Below, in pieces: positions 32,874 through 37,867 of a stretch of DNA of 37,867 bases. The notes beneath the pieces were generated by a model, which did no database searches, had not been told where the DNA came from, and saw only the letters and a program-made list of their open reading frames with translations. The translations under genes were made by a program, and so were the position numbers. This DNA comes from Myroides guanonis. Lineage in GTDB: Bacteria > Bacteroidota > Bacteroidia > Flavobacteriales > Flavobacteriaceae. Position 1 is the first letter of the stretch. The number at the start of each line of letters is the position of its first letter. The stretch is taken from contig NZ_FORU01000020.1 in assembly GCF_900114085.1 (NCBI RefSeq), positions 1 through 37,867 of the forward strand. Reading direction: 5' to 3'.

Positions 32874-34028
32874 CTACTTAGAACGCCTCAATGCATATAG
32901 AATCAATGACAATAATGCCAAAAAAGCTCCTGCTATACATACACCAGTCCAAGCAAAGTAATTCCACATATAAAGTCCAAAAGCCGAGCCAAACGCTGTT
33001 CCCATAAAACTAAATGACATAAAGACAGTATTCAACCTATTACGTGCCTCTGGTAATAAACCATATATACGCGTTTGATTAGATACATGAACCACTTGTA
33101 AACCCAAGTCTAACAAGACTATTCCTACTATCATTCCAAGAACCGAAGTTTGAGAAAAATAGAACACCGCGAAGCTTATTAGTAGCATTACTATTCCTGC
33201 CAAAATCAACATACCAGAATTTCCTTTTCCTCCAATTTTACCTACTAAAGGAGCTGCAAAAGCACCACAAGCTCCAACTAAACCAAACAATCCTATAGTA
33301 GCACTATTGAATTCAAAGGGAGTAGCAGATAACAAAAGTACCATAGTTGTCCAAAAAGCACCAAATTGTGCAAACGAAAGACTGTTAATCCAACTCGCTT
33401 CTCTCAATACAACTTGTTCCTTCCATAACAACCATAAAGATTTATAAAGCTCCTTATACCCTCCACTAAAAGTAGGACTGTTTTGAGGTAAAATAATCCA
33501 CATAAGAACTACTAAAATCAATCCAATAACAGCAGCAATCCAAAACATTTCACGCCACCCTAACCAAGAACCTATAAACCCACTAACTGTTCTAGATATC
33601 AAGATACCTATAAGTAAACCGCTCATCACTGTTCCTATCACTTGTCCTTGTTGCTTAGCATCTGACAAAGAAACTGCCATCGGAAGTATTAACTGAGGAA
33701 CAATAGAAGACACGCCTATTAAAAAGAACGCGATTTGTAACAAAACAAAATTCTTAGCTGTCGCAACTAATATTAAAGCTAATACAGCAAAGATACTTGT
33801 AATTACAATTTGCTTTTTCCTCTCTATCTTATCTCCTAATGGAATCATCATTAACATTCCTATCGCGTATCCAGCTTGAGCAAGGTAGGTCGTAGTTCCT
33901 GCTAAAGATTCCGAAATCCCGAAATCTTGCGCCATTAATACAATTAACGGTTGCCCGTAATACAAATTCGCCACGATTAACCCCGTAACCGCAGCCATAA
34001 AAAAAACATTTGATTTTGATAAACTCAT
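32874..34028 (-). CDS. MFS transporter, drug/sugar efflux type
   Basis: A 384-residue major facilitator protein with about 12 membrane helices and a very short N-terminus. The conserved loop between helices 2 and 3 reads GDKIERKK (79-86), matching the MFS motif G-x3-D-x-x-G/R-R-K/R. The start MSLSKSNVFFMAAVTGLIVANLYYGQP resembles the putative arabinose/drug efflux (AraJ/YgaY-like) group that is widespread in bacteria. The substrate is unknown. It is divergent from trmD and about 80 bases upstream of the PPIase gene on the same strand. A TAGTTTTG element at 34033-34040 lies too close to the ATG to serve it, so either the start is at Met11 or the promoter lies elsewhere. Confidence 0.85.
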   Translation of the reverse strand: MSLSKSNVFFMAAVTGLIVANLYYGQPLIVLMAQDFGISESLAGTTTYLAQAGYAIGMLMMIPLGDKIERKKQIVITSIFAVLALILVATAKNFVLLQIAFFLIGVSSIVPQLILPMAVSLSDAKQQGQVIGTVMSGLLIGILISRTVSGFIGSWLGWREMFWIAAVIGLILVVLMWIILPQNSPTFSGGYKELYKSLWLLWKEQVVLREASWINSLSFAQFGAFWTTMVLLLSATPFEFNSATIGLFGLVGACGAFAAPLVGKIGGKGNSGMLILAGIVMLLISFAVFYFSQTSVLGMIVGIVLLDLGLQVVHVSNQTRIYGLLPEARNRLNTVFMSFSFMGTAFGSAFGLYMWNYFAWTGVCIAGAFLALLSLILYALRRSK

Positions 34029-34097
34029 ACAGCAAAACTATCATTTTTTAAACAAATGAAACATCATTCCTCTCATTCATTCCATTCTTATCTCCTT

Positions 34098-34128
34098 TTG
34101 TTTTCTAATAGAAAGCGTTGTAAATTTG
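34098..34128 (+). promoter_or_regulatory. Promoter of trmD
   Basis: TTG (34098-34100), 20 bases, TAAATTTG (34121-34128), a full consensus match. The start near 34134 leaves a leader of about 11 bases. Confidence 0.75.
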
Positions 34129-34144
34129 CTAAAAATAAGTTTTT

Positions 34145-34822
34145 ATGCGCATAGATATCATTACTGTTTTACCCGAACTTATTCGCAGTCCATTTGAAGC
34201 TTCAATTCTCAAAAGAGCAATAGCAAAAGGACTTGTTGAAGTACATTTTCATAATCTTAGAGATTACAGCACCAATAAACACAAAAACGTGGATGACTAT
34301 CAATTTGGAGGAGGAGCAGGAATGGTAATGAGCATTGAACCAATAGATAAATGTATTAGTGCTCTAAAAGCAGAACGTGACTATGACGAAGTAATTTATA
34401 TGACACCCGACGGAGAAACCCTCAATCAATCGATGGCTAACGGAATGTCAATGCTAAAAAACATCATTATTTTATGCGGACATTATAAGGGAGTAGATCA
34501 ACGAGTTCGCGATCATTTTATTACAAGAGAAATTTCTATCGGTGACTATGTTCTTTCAGGAGGTGAATTAGGTGCTGCCGTTTTATGTGATGCAATCATT
34601 AGATTAATTCCAGGGGTATTAAGCAATGAAACCTCTGCTTTAACTGATAGCTTTCAAGACAATTTACTAGCTCCCCCAATTTATACTAGACCTTCTGAAT
34701 ATAAAGGGTGGAAAGTTCCTGACATACTCCTTAGTGGTAATTTTCCAGAAATAGAAAAATGGAGAGAACACAAGGCTTATGAGCACACCCAAAATAGAAG
34801 ACCTGATCTATTAGAAGAATAA
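34145..34822 (+). CDS. trmD: tRNA (guanine-37-N1)-methyltransferase
   Basis: A 225-residue SPOUT methyltransferase that makes m1G37 next to the anticodon and prevents +1 frameshifting. It begins [13 protein letters not shown] and has GGGAGMVM (55-62), [11 protein letters not shown] (85-95), and the trefoil-knot SAM site [15 protein letters not shown] (109-123) with [16 protein letters not shown] (129-144). Asp168 in LTDSF is the candidate catalytic base. The length is normal. It is followed on the same strand by rplS, an arrangement kept from the ancestral rpsP-rimM-trmD-rplS operon, but rpsP and rimM are absent here and rplS has its own promoter. Confidence 0.96.
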   Translation: MRIDIITVLPELIRSPFEASILKRAIAKGLVEVHFHNLRDYSTNKHKNVDDYQFGGGAGMVMSIEPIDKCISALKAERDYDEVIYMTPDGETLNQSMANGMSMLKNIIILCGHYKGVDQRVRDHFITREISIGDYVLSGGELGAAVLCDAIIRLIPGVLSNETSALTDSFQDNLLAPPIYTRPSEYKGWKVPDILLSGNFPEIEKWREHKAYEHTQNRRPDLLEE

Positions 34823-34894
34823 AATATCTAGCAACTTTTGATGCCAAAAGTCAGAAAAATAGAAAAATAAATTACACAACTATCATAATTTTAG

Positions 34895-34902
34895 TATATT
34901 TG
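34895..34902 (+). promoter_or_regulatory. -7 element of rplS
   Basis: TATATTTG, with TTA (34872-34874) 20 bases upstream in place of TTG. The start should lie near 34908, leaving a leader of about 65 bases before the ATG at 34974. Confidence 0.6.
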
Positions 34903-34907
34903 CATCC

Positions 34908-34973
34908 AATTTGGTTCAACCTCTAGCGAGACCCGTGTATGTTGCTCTAGATAAACACATTATACTATTACAA
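34908..34973 (+). promoter_or_regulatory. Candidate L19 ribosomal-protein leader
   Basis: The roughly 65-base untranslated leader of rplS is less AT-rich than its surroundings. It has a small hairpin CTC, TAGC, GAG (34921-34930), a possible longer pairing of TCTAG (34922-34926) with CTAGA (34947-34951), and GTGT/ACAC partners. An RNA class called L19-Flavobacteria has, as far as I recall, been proposed as an autoregulatory leader at this spot, and this may be a member. I cannot confirm the covariation model by eye. Confidence 0.5.
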
Positions 34974-35324
34974 ATGGCAGATTTAATGAAATTCGTACAA
35001 GACGAATTAATAACAAGAAAAGATTTCCCTGAATTTAAAGCAGGAGACACAATCACTGTGTACTACGAAATTAAAGAGGGTGAGAAAAAAAGAACACAGT
35101 TCTTCAAAGGAGTAGTTATCCAAAGAAGAGGTTCTGGAATCACAGAAACGTTTACAATTCGTAAAATGTCTGGTAACGTAGGAGTAGAGCGTATCTTCCC
35201 TATCAACATGCCAGCATTAGAAAAAATTGAAGTAAATCAAAGAGGTAAAGTTCGTAGAGCACGTATTTTCTACTTCAGAGAACTTACTGGTAAGAAAGCA
35301 AGAATCAAAGAAAGAAGAAGATAA
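34974..35324 (+). CDS. rplS: 50S ribosomal protein L19
   Basis: A 116-residue ribosomal protein at the 30S-50S interface. It starts MADLMKFVQDELI and carries the family core GDTITVYYEIKEGEKKRTQFF, GVVIQRRGSG, TFTIRKMSGNVGVERIFP and the basic end VRRARIFYFRELTGKKARIK. The frame is open further upstream from a TTG at 34911. That extension does not look like L19 and falls in the predicted leader, so ATG 34974 is the start. A consensus-like promoter and a 34-base palindromic terminator make it an independent unit. Confidence 0.97.
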   Translation: MADLMKFVQDELITRKDFPEFKAGDTITVYYEIKEGEKKRTQFFKGVVIQRRGSGITETFTIRKMSGNVGVERIFPINMPALEKIEVNQRGKVRRARIFYFRELTGKKARIKERRR

Positions 35325-35342
35325 TTCTATTTTTGAGAAAAT

Positions 35343-35376
35343 AAAAAAAGAGATTGTAATTACAATCTCTTTTTTT
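35343..35376. terminator. Bidirectional terminator
   Basis: A perfect 34-base palindrome (17 + 17, core GAGATTGTAATTACAATCTC) with A and T tails. It ends rplS on plus and the 194-residue protein gene on minus. Confidence 0.92.
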
Positions 35377-35397
35377 GTATCCAGATATTTAGTAAAT

Positions 35398-35982
35398 CTA
35401 TCTCCAATCAATCTTCAAATAACTCATAACCTCTTTTACTTCTGTTTCCACATCTACTTCAAAAAAACTAGATACTATCACCAAATACAATGGCCTATTA
35501 ACCTTCTGTATTGACATCAAAGACTCGTCTTCAATATTCTCTAAATTAGATACTGTACGAATACATTCCATACTATCTCTGAGCTCCATATAAGAATCGA
35601 AGCGATGCTCATCTTCTGAATCATAGAACCAATAACTCGGAGCGCTATCTTCAACAACAAGGCTTTCTGAAGGGTTATAAAGACCAGCAGCCATACCCAT
35701 TCCTAAAGTTTCAATATCATCTACCAATACACCGTTAGATACCTCATTAAACGTATACGGATTAAATGAAGCATGAACCAAAACCCCCTCCTCATGTTTA
35801 AGAGTAAAAACCAATTGAAAAGTTTCCTTATCTAATAAAACTGAATTATCCTTTACAGAAATAATTTTTCCATCTTGCACAATTTTAAACCTAGATGCTT
35901 CAGGTTTATTTTTAGCACTTAAACTTCCAAACACTAATACTACTAGACTAAATATAGTCCATTTCTTTAGGAACTTTCTCAT
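35398..35982 (-). CDS. Hypothetical secreted protein
   Basis: A 194-residue protein that I do not recognise. It has a cleavable signal peptide: MRKFLKKW, a hydrophobic run at about 9-22, and a likely cut after LSA (Ala23). The mature part is probably beta-rich (FKIVQDGKIISVKDNSVLLDKETFQLVFTLK is 31 residues of alternating strand pattern, given here by position 32-62). An acidic middle (about 120-155, many Glu/Asp/Ser) and a final strand and helix follow. It should be periplasmic. No lipobox, no catalytic motif seen. It shares the rplS terminator from the other side. A -7 element TAGTTTTG (35996-36003) without a -33 partner lies just upstream. Confidence 0.7.
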   Translation of the reverse strand: MRKFLKKWTIFSLVVLVFGSLSAKNKPEASRFKIVQDGKIISVKDNSVLLDKETFQLVFTLKHEEGVLVHASFNPYTFNEVSNGVLVDDIETLGMGMAAGLYNPSESLVVEDSAPSYWFYDSEDEHRFDSYMELRDSMECIRTVSNLENIEDESLMSIQKVNRPLYLVIVSSFFEVDVETEVKEVMSYLKIDWR

Positions 35983-35995
35983 TTACTTTTTTTCG

Positions 35996-36003
35996 CAAAA
36001 CTA
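35996..36003 (-). promoter_or_regulatory. Weak candidate -7 element of the 194-residue protein gene
   Basis: Minus strand TAGTTTTG 13 bases before the ATG. No TTG at a suitable distance. Confidence 0.3.
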
Positions 36004-36094
36004 CATTTTTTTCCAATAATCTTTTAAGTTTTTTGAACAAAGGAGAGGTCGTGGATTTTTAAAAACGTTTATACAAAAATATATAACTACACTA

Positions 36095-36107
36095 AAGAAG
36101 CAAAGAG
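36095..36107. repeat. Outlying copy of the AAGAAGCAAAGRG repeat
   Basis: AAGAAGCAAAGAG, identical to 37327-37339 and one base different from 37632-37644, followed as there by a segment with ATTAACT. It lies in the gap 35983-36212, which holds no gene that I can support. Confidence 0.6.
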
Positions 36108-36212
36108 ACAAAGAAATTAACTGATAGACAGCTTACATCCTCATTCAAAACAAACCTAACACTATATATTAAACAGAAAAGTCTATTAAATTAATGATTC
36201 ACTATCAAATCC

Positions 36213-36812
36213 TTACCAAGAATAAGATTGATCAGCTAAATGAAGTCCATTAATCAAGTTTTGTTCAGCTGTTGAAGTATACAATGGCTGAACACTAGGA
36301 TTAGAAGGATAGCTATCTCCATTGAATCTAATTAGATAATCCCTACCATTGCTATGCAATACCAAATCTTTCCAGCCTTCCGACTTAATATTCGTAATAG
36401 AAATGGGAGATTGAGTTACTGTAAATTTAGTCATCAGTTTCCCCTCTGAACTAAGTAACAACAATGTACAACCGCCAGACCCACAAAAATATGGTCCCAT
36501 CAAGCCAACAAATATTTCCTTTTTCCGATCGTCATTAAGATCATACTCAAAAAATTTGAATTTTCGACTTGATTCCTCAATCAGTTTTTTAGATAAATCA
36601 TCTTTAAACATCTCATCTAAAATCACGCTTATTAGCTTAATAGTATTATCATTTTGCGTATTTGCTACAGTATCTTTTAAATTATTATTTAAAACTTCTT
36701 CAGTAACTACTATATCACTTTTTTGTTTAGTATTAGTAACCTTGCTATCTGATGAAATACAACCAAATAACAAAAAGCTTAATAAGCTAAGAAATAAAAC
36801 ATTTTTTTTCAT
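36213..36812 (-). CDS. Hypothetical lipoprotein
   Basis: A 199-residue predicted lipoprotein: MKKNVLFLSLLSFLLFGC with the lipid Cys18. A Ser/Thr/Asn/Lys-rich stretch (about 19-55) acts as a tether. The folded part (about 60-199) has EYDLNDDRKKEIFVGLMG, similar to the calcium-binding-like D-x-N-x-D of FG-GAP/EF-like repeats, followed by the unusual PYFCGSGGCTLLLLSS with two cysteines that could form a disulfide. Small lipoproteins with this DLNDDGKKEI-FVGL-FCGSGGCT pattern occur in several phyla without known function, as I recall. Its gene follows the membrane-protein gene by 12 bases, so they are probably one operon. Confidence 0.72.
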   Translation of the reverse strand: MKKNVLFLSLLSFLLFGCISSDSKVTNTKQKSDIVVTEEVLNNNLKDTVANTQNDNTIKLISVILDEMFKDDLSKKLIEESSRKFKFFEYDLNDDRKKEIFVGLMGPYFCGSGGCTLLLLSSEGKLMTKFTVTQSPISITNIKSEGWKDLVLHSNGRDYLIRFNGDSYPSNPSVQPLYTSTAEQNLINGLHLADQSYSW

Positions 36813-36824
36813 ATCATAATTTTT

Positions 36825-37181
36825 TTATCCTAACAAAGACATTCCATCTCTCATTCTTTGCATTAAAGCAAAAGAAAGCAAACTAGAAATTAGGGTTATT
36901 ATTATCGCAACAAAGCTAGCAATTAACATCAAGTTTCTCAAAGATACTTGTACTGAACTAACATTTTTTTCCATCATAATATGATTGTGAATTCCTCTAA
37001 AGTTTTTATAGACAAAAATTCCTAAAAAGCTCATTATAAAAAAAATTAATGCAACTAGTAGAGTCAATAGATGAAATGTTGATTGATTCTTGTTAATAAA
37101 AATATCACTGAGTGTAATAAAGCCAACTAAAAATAATGCTATTACCGCGCTATAACTCGAGAATTTAAATAATATCAGCAT
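36825..37181 (-). CDS. Hypothetical small membrane protein
   Basis: A 118-residue membrane protein that I do not recognise, with three hydrophobic segments at about 7-28, 38-57 and 83-107 and a basic loop (KNFRGIHNH) after the second. The frame is open back to a TTG at 37214. That TTG lies inside the predicted -7 element TACCTTTG (37219-37212), upstream of any transcript made from it, so I use ATG 37181, which gives a start MLILFKFSSYS directly before the first helix. It is followed 12 bases later by the lipoprotein gene. The repeat mosaic lies directly upstream. Confidence 0.6.
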   Translation of the reverse strand: MLILFKFSSYSAVIALFLVGFITLSDIFINKNQSTFHLLTLLVALIFFIMSFLGIFVYKNFRGIHNHIMMEKNVSSVQVSLRNLMLIASFVAIIITLISSLLSFALMQRMRDGMSLLG

Positions 37182-37211
37182 CTTATTATATCCATTGTTT
37201 TTTTTTACATT

Positions 37212-37219
37212 CAAAGGTA
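37212..37219 (-). promoter_or_regulatory. -7 element of the membrane protein-lipoprotein operon
   Basis: Minus strand TACCTTTG. No TTG is seen at the proper distance. Predicted start near 37205, 24 bases before ATG 37181. Confidence 0.4.
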
Positions 37220-37294
37220 GTTGTTTAAAATTTAACGGTAATTGTACTATAGATAATATAGATAGATAAAAGCAATTAATTCAAAATATTCTCT

Positions 37295-37326
37295 GATTCG
37301 CTGATTCGTTAATTTGTAAATACGCT
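37295..37326. repeat. 8-base periodic array 1 (4 units)
   Basis: Four contiguous degenerate octamers of the form RATTCGCT/AATACGCT, beginning GATTCGCT, GATTCGTT. The array is followed at once by AAGAAGCAAAGAG (37327-37339). Confidence 0.75.
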
Positions 37327-37365
37327 AAGAAGCAAAGAGATTAACTAAAGAACTGGAGGATTTAT

Positions 37366-37404
37366 AAAAAAGGAAGCGAACCGAGCCCAAAGAGCGAACA
37401 CGCT
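37366..37404. repeat. 39-base repeat A, copy 1
   Basis: Matches 37786-37824 at 37 of 39 positions, exactly 420 bases away; differences at 37374 and 37393. The core is GCGAACCGAGCCCAAAG followed by RGCGAACACGCT. AGCG-AACA-CGCT at 37393-37404 can form a small hairpin. It is much more GC-rich than the surrounding DNA. Confidence 0.85.
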
Positions 37405-37419
37405 AGCCCTATAATAGTA

Positions 37420-37452
37420 AATTCGTAAAATACGTTAATTCGAAGATATGCA
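37420..37452. repeat. 8-base periodic array 2 (4 units, one extra base)
   Basis: Units such as AATTCGTA, AATACGTT, AATTCGAA and GATATGCA, with one additional A after the first. It is a more decayed relative of the other two arrays. Confidence 0.6.
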
Positions 37453-37520
37453 AAGAGGCTAAGGAACCAGTAATAAAAGATTAAACATCCAATTAAAACA
37501 CTTTTAATTACCTTTATAAC

Positions 37521-37552
37521 ACAAAAAAGTCCTCACTTTTCAGGAGAACTTC
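37521..37552. repeat. Hairpin repeat B, copy 1
   Basis: Identical over 32 bases to 37836-37867. With seven more matching bases upstream (TTTATAA) the identity is 39 of 40, at an offset of 315. The core AAGTCCTC-ACTTTTCAG-GAGAACTT can fold as an imperfect stem-loop. Confidence 0.85.
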
Positions 37553-37575
37553 AAACAAGATGGCGCACATTAGAT

Positions 37576-37631
37576 GATTCGCTAATTTGGTGATTCGGGA
37601 ATACGCTAATTCGAGGATATGCTAATACGCT
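37576..37631. repeat. 8-base periodic array 3 (7 units)
   Basis: Seven contiguous octamers in strict 8-base register, including GATTCGCT, AATACGCT (twice), AATTCGAG and GATATGCT. It is followed by AAGAAGCAAAGGG (37632-37644), the same downstream neighbour as array 1. Confidence 0.8.
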
Positions 37632-37763
37632 AAGAAGCAAAGGGCAAAAAAACAGGGTTGAACGTTTAGTTTTAGTCTAATCTACTAAATTAGTAATGGA
37701 GTCAGCAAAACTAATATAAGGCTAAAAGACTAATTAACAGACGACTACAAAATAATTAACCCA

Positions 37764-37785
37764 CCTCACTTTTCAGGAGAACTTC
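37764..37785. repeat. Hairpin repeat B, copy 2 (5'-shortened)
   Basis: Carries the last 22 bases of repeat B (from CCTCACTTTTCAGG) without the A-run and AGT start. It abuts copy 2 of repeat A. Confidence 0.8.
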
Positions 37786-37824
37786 AAAAAAGGCAGCGAA
37801 CCGAGCCCAAAGGGCGAACACGCT
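37786..37824. repeat. 39-base repeat A, copy 2
   Basis: See copy 1. Here it is enclosed between two copies of repeat B (37764-37785 and 37836-37867). Confidence 0.85.
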
Positions 37825-37835
37825 GGTTTTATAAA

Positions 37836-37867
37836 ACAAAAAAGTCCTCACTTTTCAGGAGAACTTC
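37836..37867. repeat. Hairpin repeat B, copy 3 (at window edge)
   Basis: Identical to copy 1 over all 32 bases. The window stops at its last base, so the repeat may go on. Confidence 0.85.

Larger units (their letters stand above)
37220..37867. other. Gene-free right end made of short repeats
   Basis: About 650 bases with no gene that I can support. The stretch is a mosaic of 8-base periodic arrays, two copies of a 39-base repeat, three copies of a hairpin repeat and two copies of AAGAAGCAAAGRG. It also has a perfect 8-bp hairpin AATTAAAA-CAC-TTTTAATT (37491-37509). It continues past the window end, so its full size is unknown. Confidence 0.8.

Noticed and set aside
34911..34973. N-terminal extension of L19 from TTG 34911
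   Set aside because: The added 21 residues are not part of L19, and the promoter places this stretch in the untranslated leader.
37295..37631. CRISPR-like array
   Set aside because: The units are 8 bases, contiguous and degenerate, with no spacers of constant length and no cas genes.
1..37867. Prophage, insertion sequence, integron or defence island
   Set aside because: No integrase, transposase, phage structural, nuclease-based defence or toxin-antitoxin genes were seen; nearly all genes are ordinary chromosomal functions.

Overview
The window is AT-rich chromosomal DNA from a member of the Bacteroidota, most probably a Flavobacteriaceae species; a Myroides- or Flavobacterium-like genus is a guess. 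The evidence is a lipoprotein-type TamA (TamL) paired with TamB, TonB proteins with the Bacteroidota N-terminal signature, a cyclophilin-FKBP fusion, zinc-free ribosomal protein L31, and promoters that repeatedly fit the Bacteroidota sigma-ABfr pattern TTG, 17-23 bases, TAnnTTTG.

Layout. Bases 1-3330 (minus strand): tRNA-Val, then an operon exbB-exbD-tonB-folC. 3594-5894: anmK, divergent from an acyl-CoA dehydrogenase gene. 5969-11024: a second tonB, a hybrid histidine kinase, and a convergent sigma-54-dependent response regulator that shares a terminal inverted repeat with the kinase gene. 11459-18809: tamL and tamB. 18936-20199: the small SRP RNA and a lipoprotein of the glutaminyl cyclotransferase family. 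20305-23506: an EEP-family phosphatase/nuclease-fold membrane protein, a KamA-family radical SAM protein with a long leader, and rpmE. 23742-28854: a probable operon of a DUF4199 protein, a GT2 glycosyltransferase, a phosphohexomutase and an MsbA-type ABC exporter. 29069-32797: pncB, ndk, a threonine dehydratase/serine racemase-family enzyme and the dual PPIase. 32874-35324: an MFS transporter, trmD and rplS, the last with a candidate ribosomal-protein leader. 35398-37181: three poorly characterised envelope proteins. 37182-37867: a mosaic of short repeats that runs off the window end.

How the genes fit together. Much of the window serves the envelope: energised outer-membrane transport (ExbB/ExbD/TonB), outer-membrane biogenesis (TamL/TamB), glycolipid assembly and export (GT2, mutase, ABC transporter), peptidoglycan recycling (AnmK) and membrane targeting (SRP RNA). 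The rest is translation (tRNA-Val, L19, L31, TrmD), cofactor and nucleotide metabolism (FolC, PncB, Ndk) and one phosphorelay. I see no prophage, insertion sequence, CRISPR array or defence island. The least explained parts are the right-end repeat mosaic with the three orphan genes beside it, the duplicated promoter and palindromic leader of the kamA-family gene, and the palindrome that forms the C-termini of both two-component genes. Everything is read by eye from the sequence; no similarity search was run.
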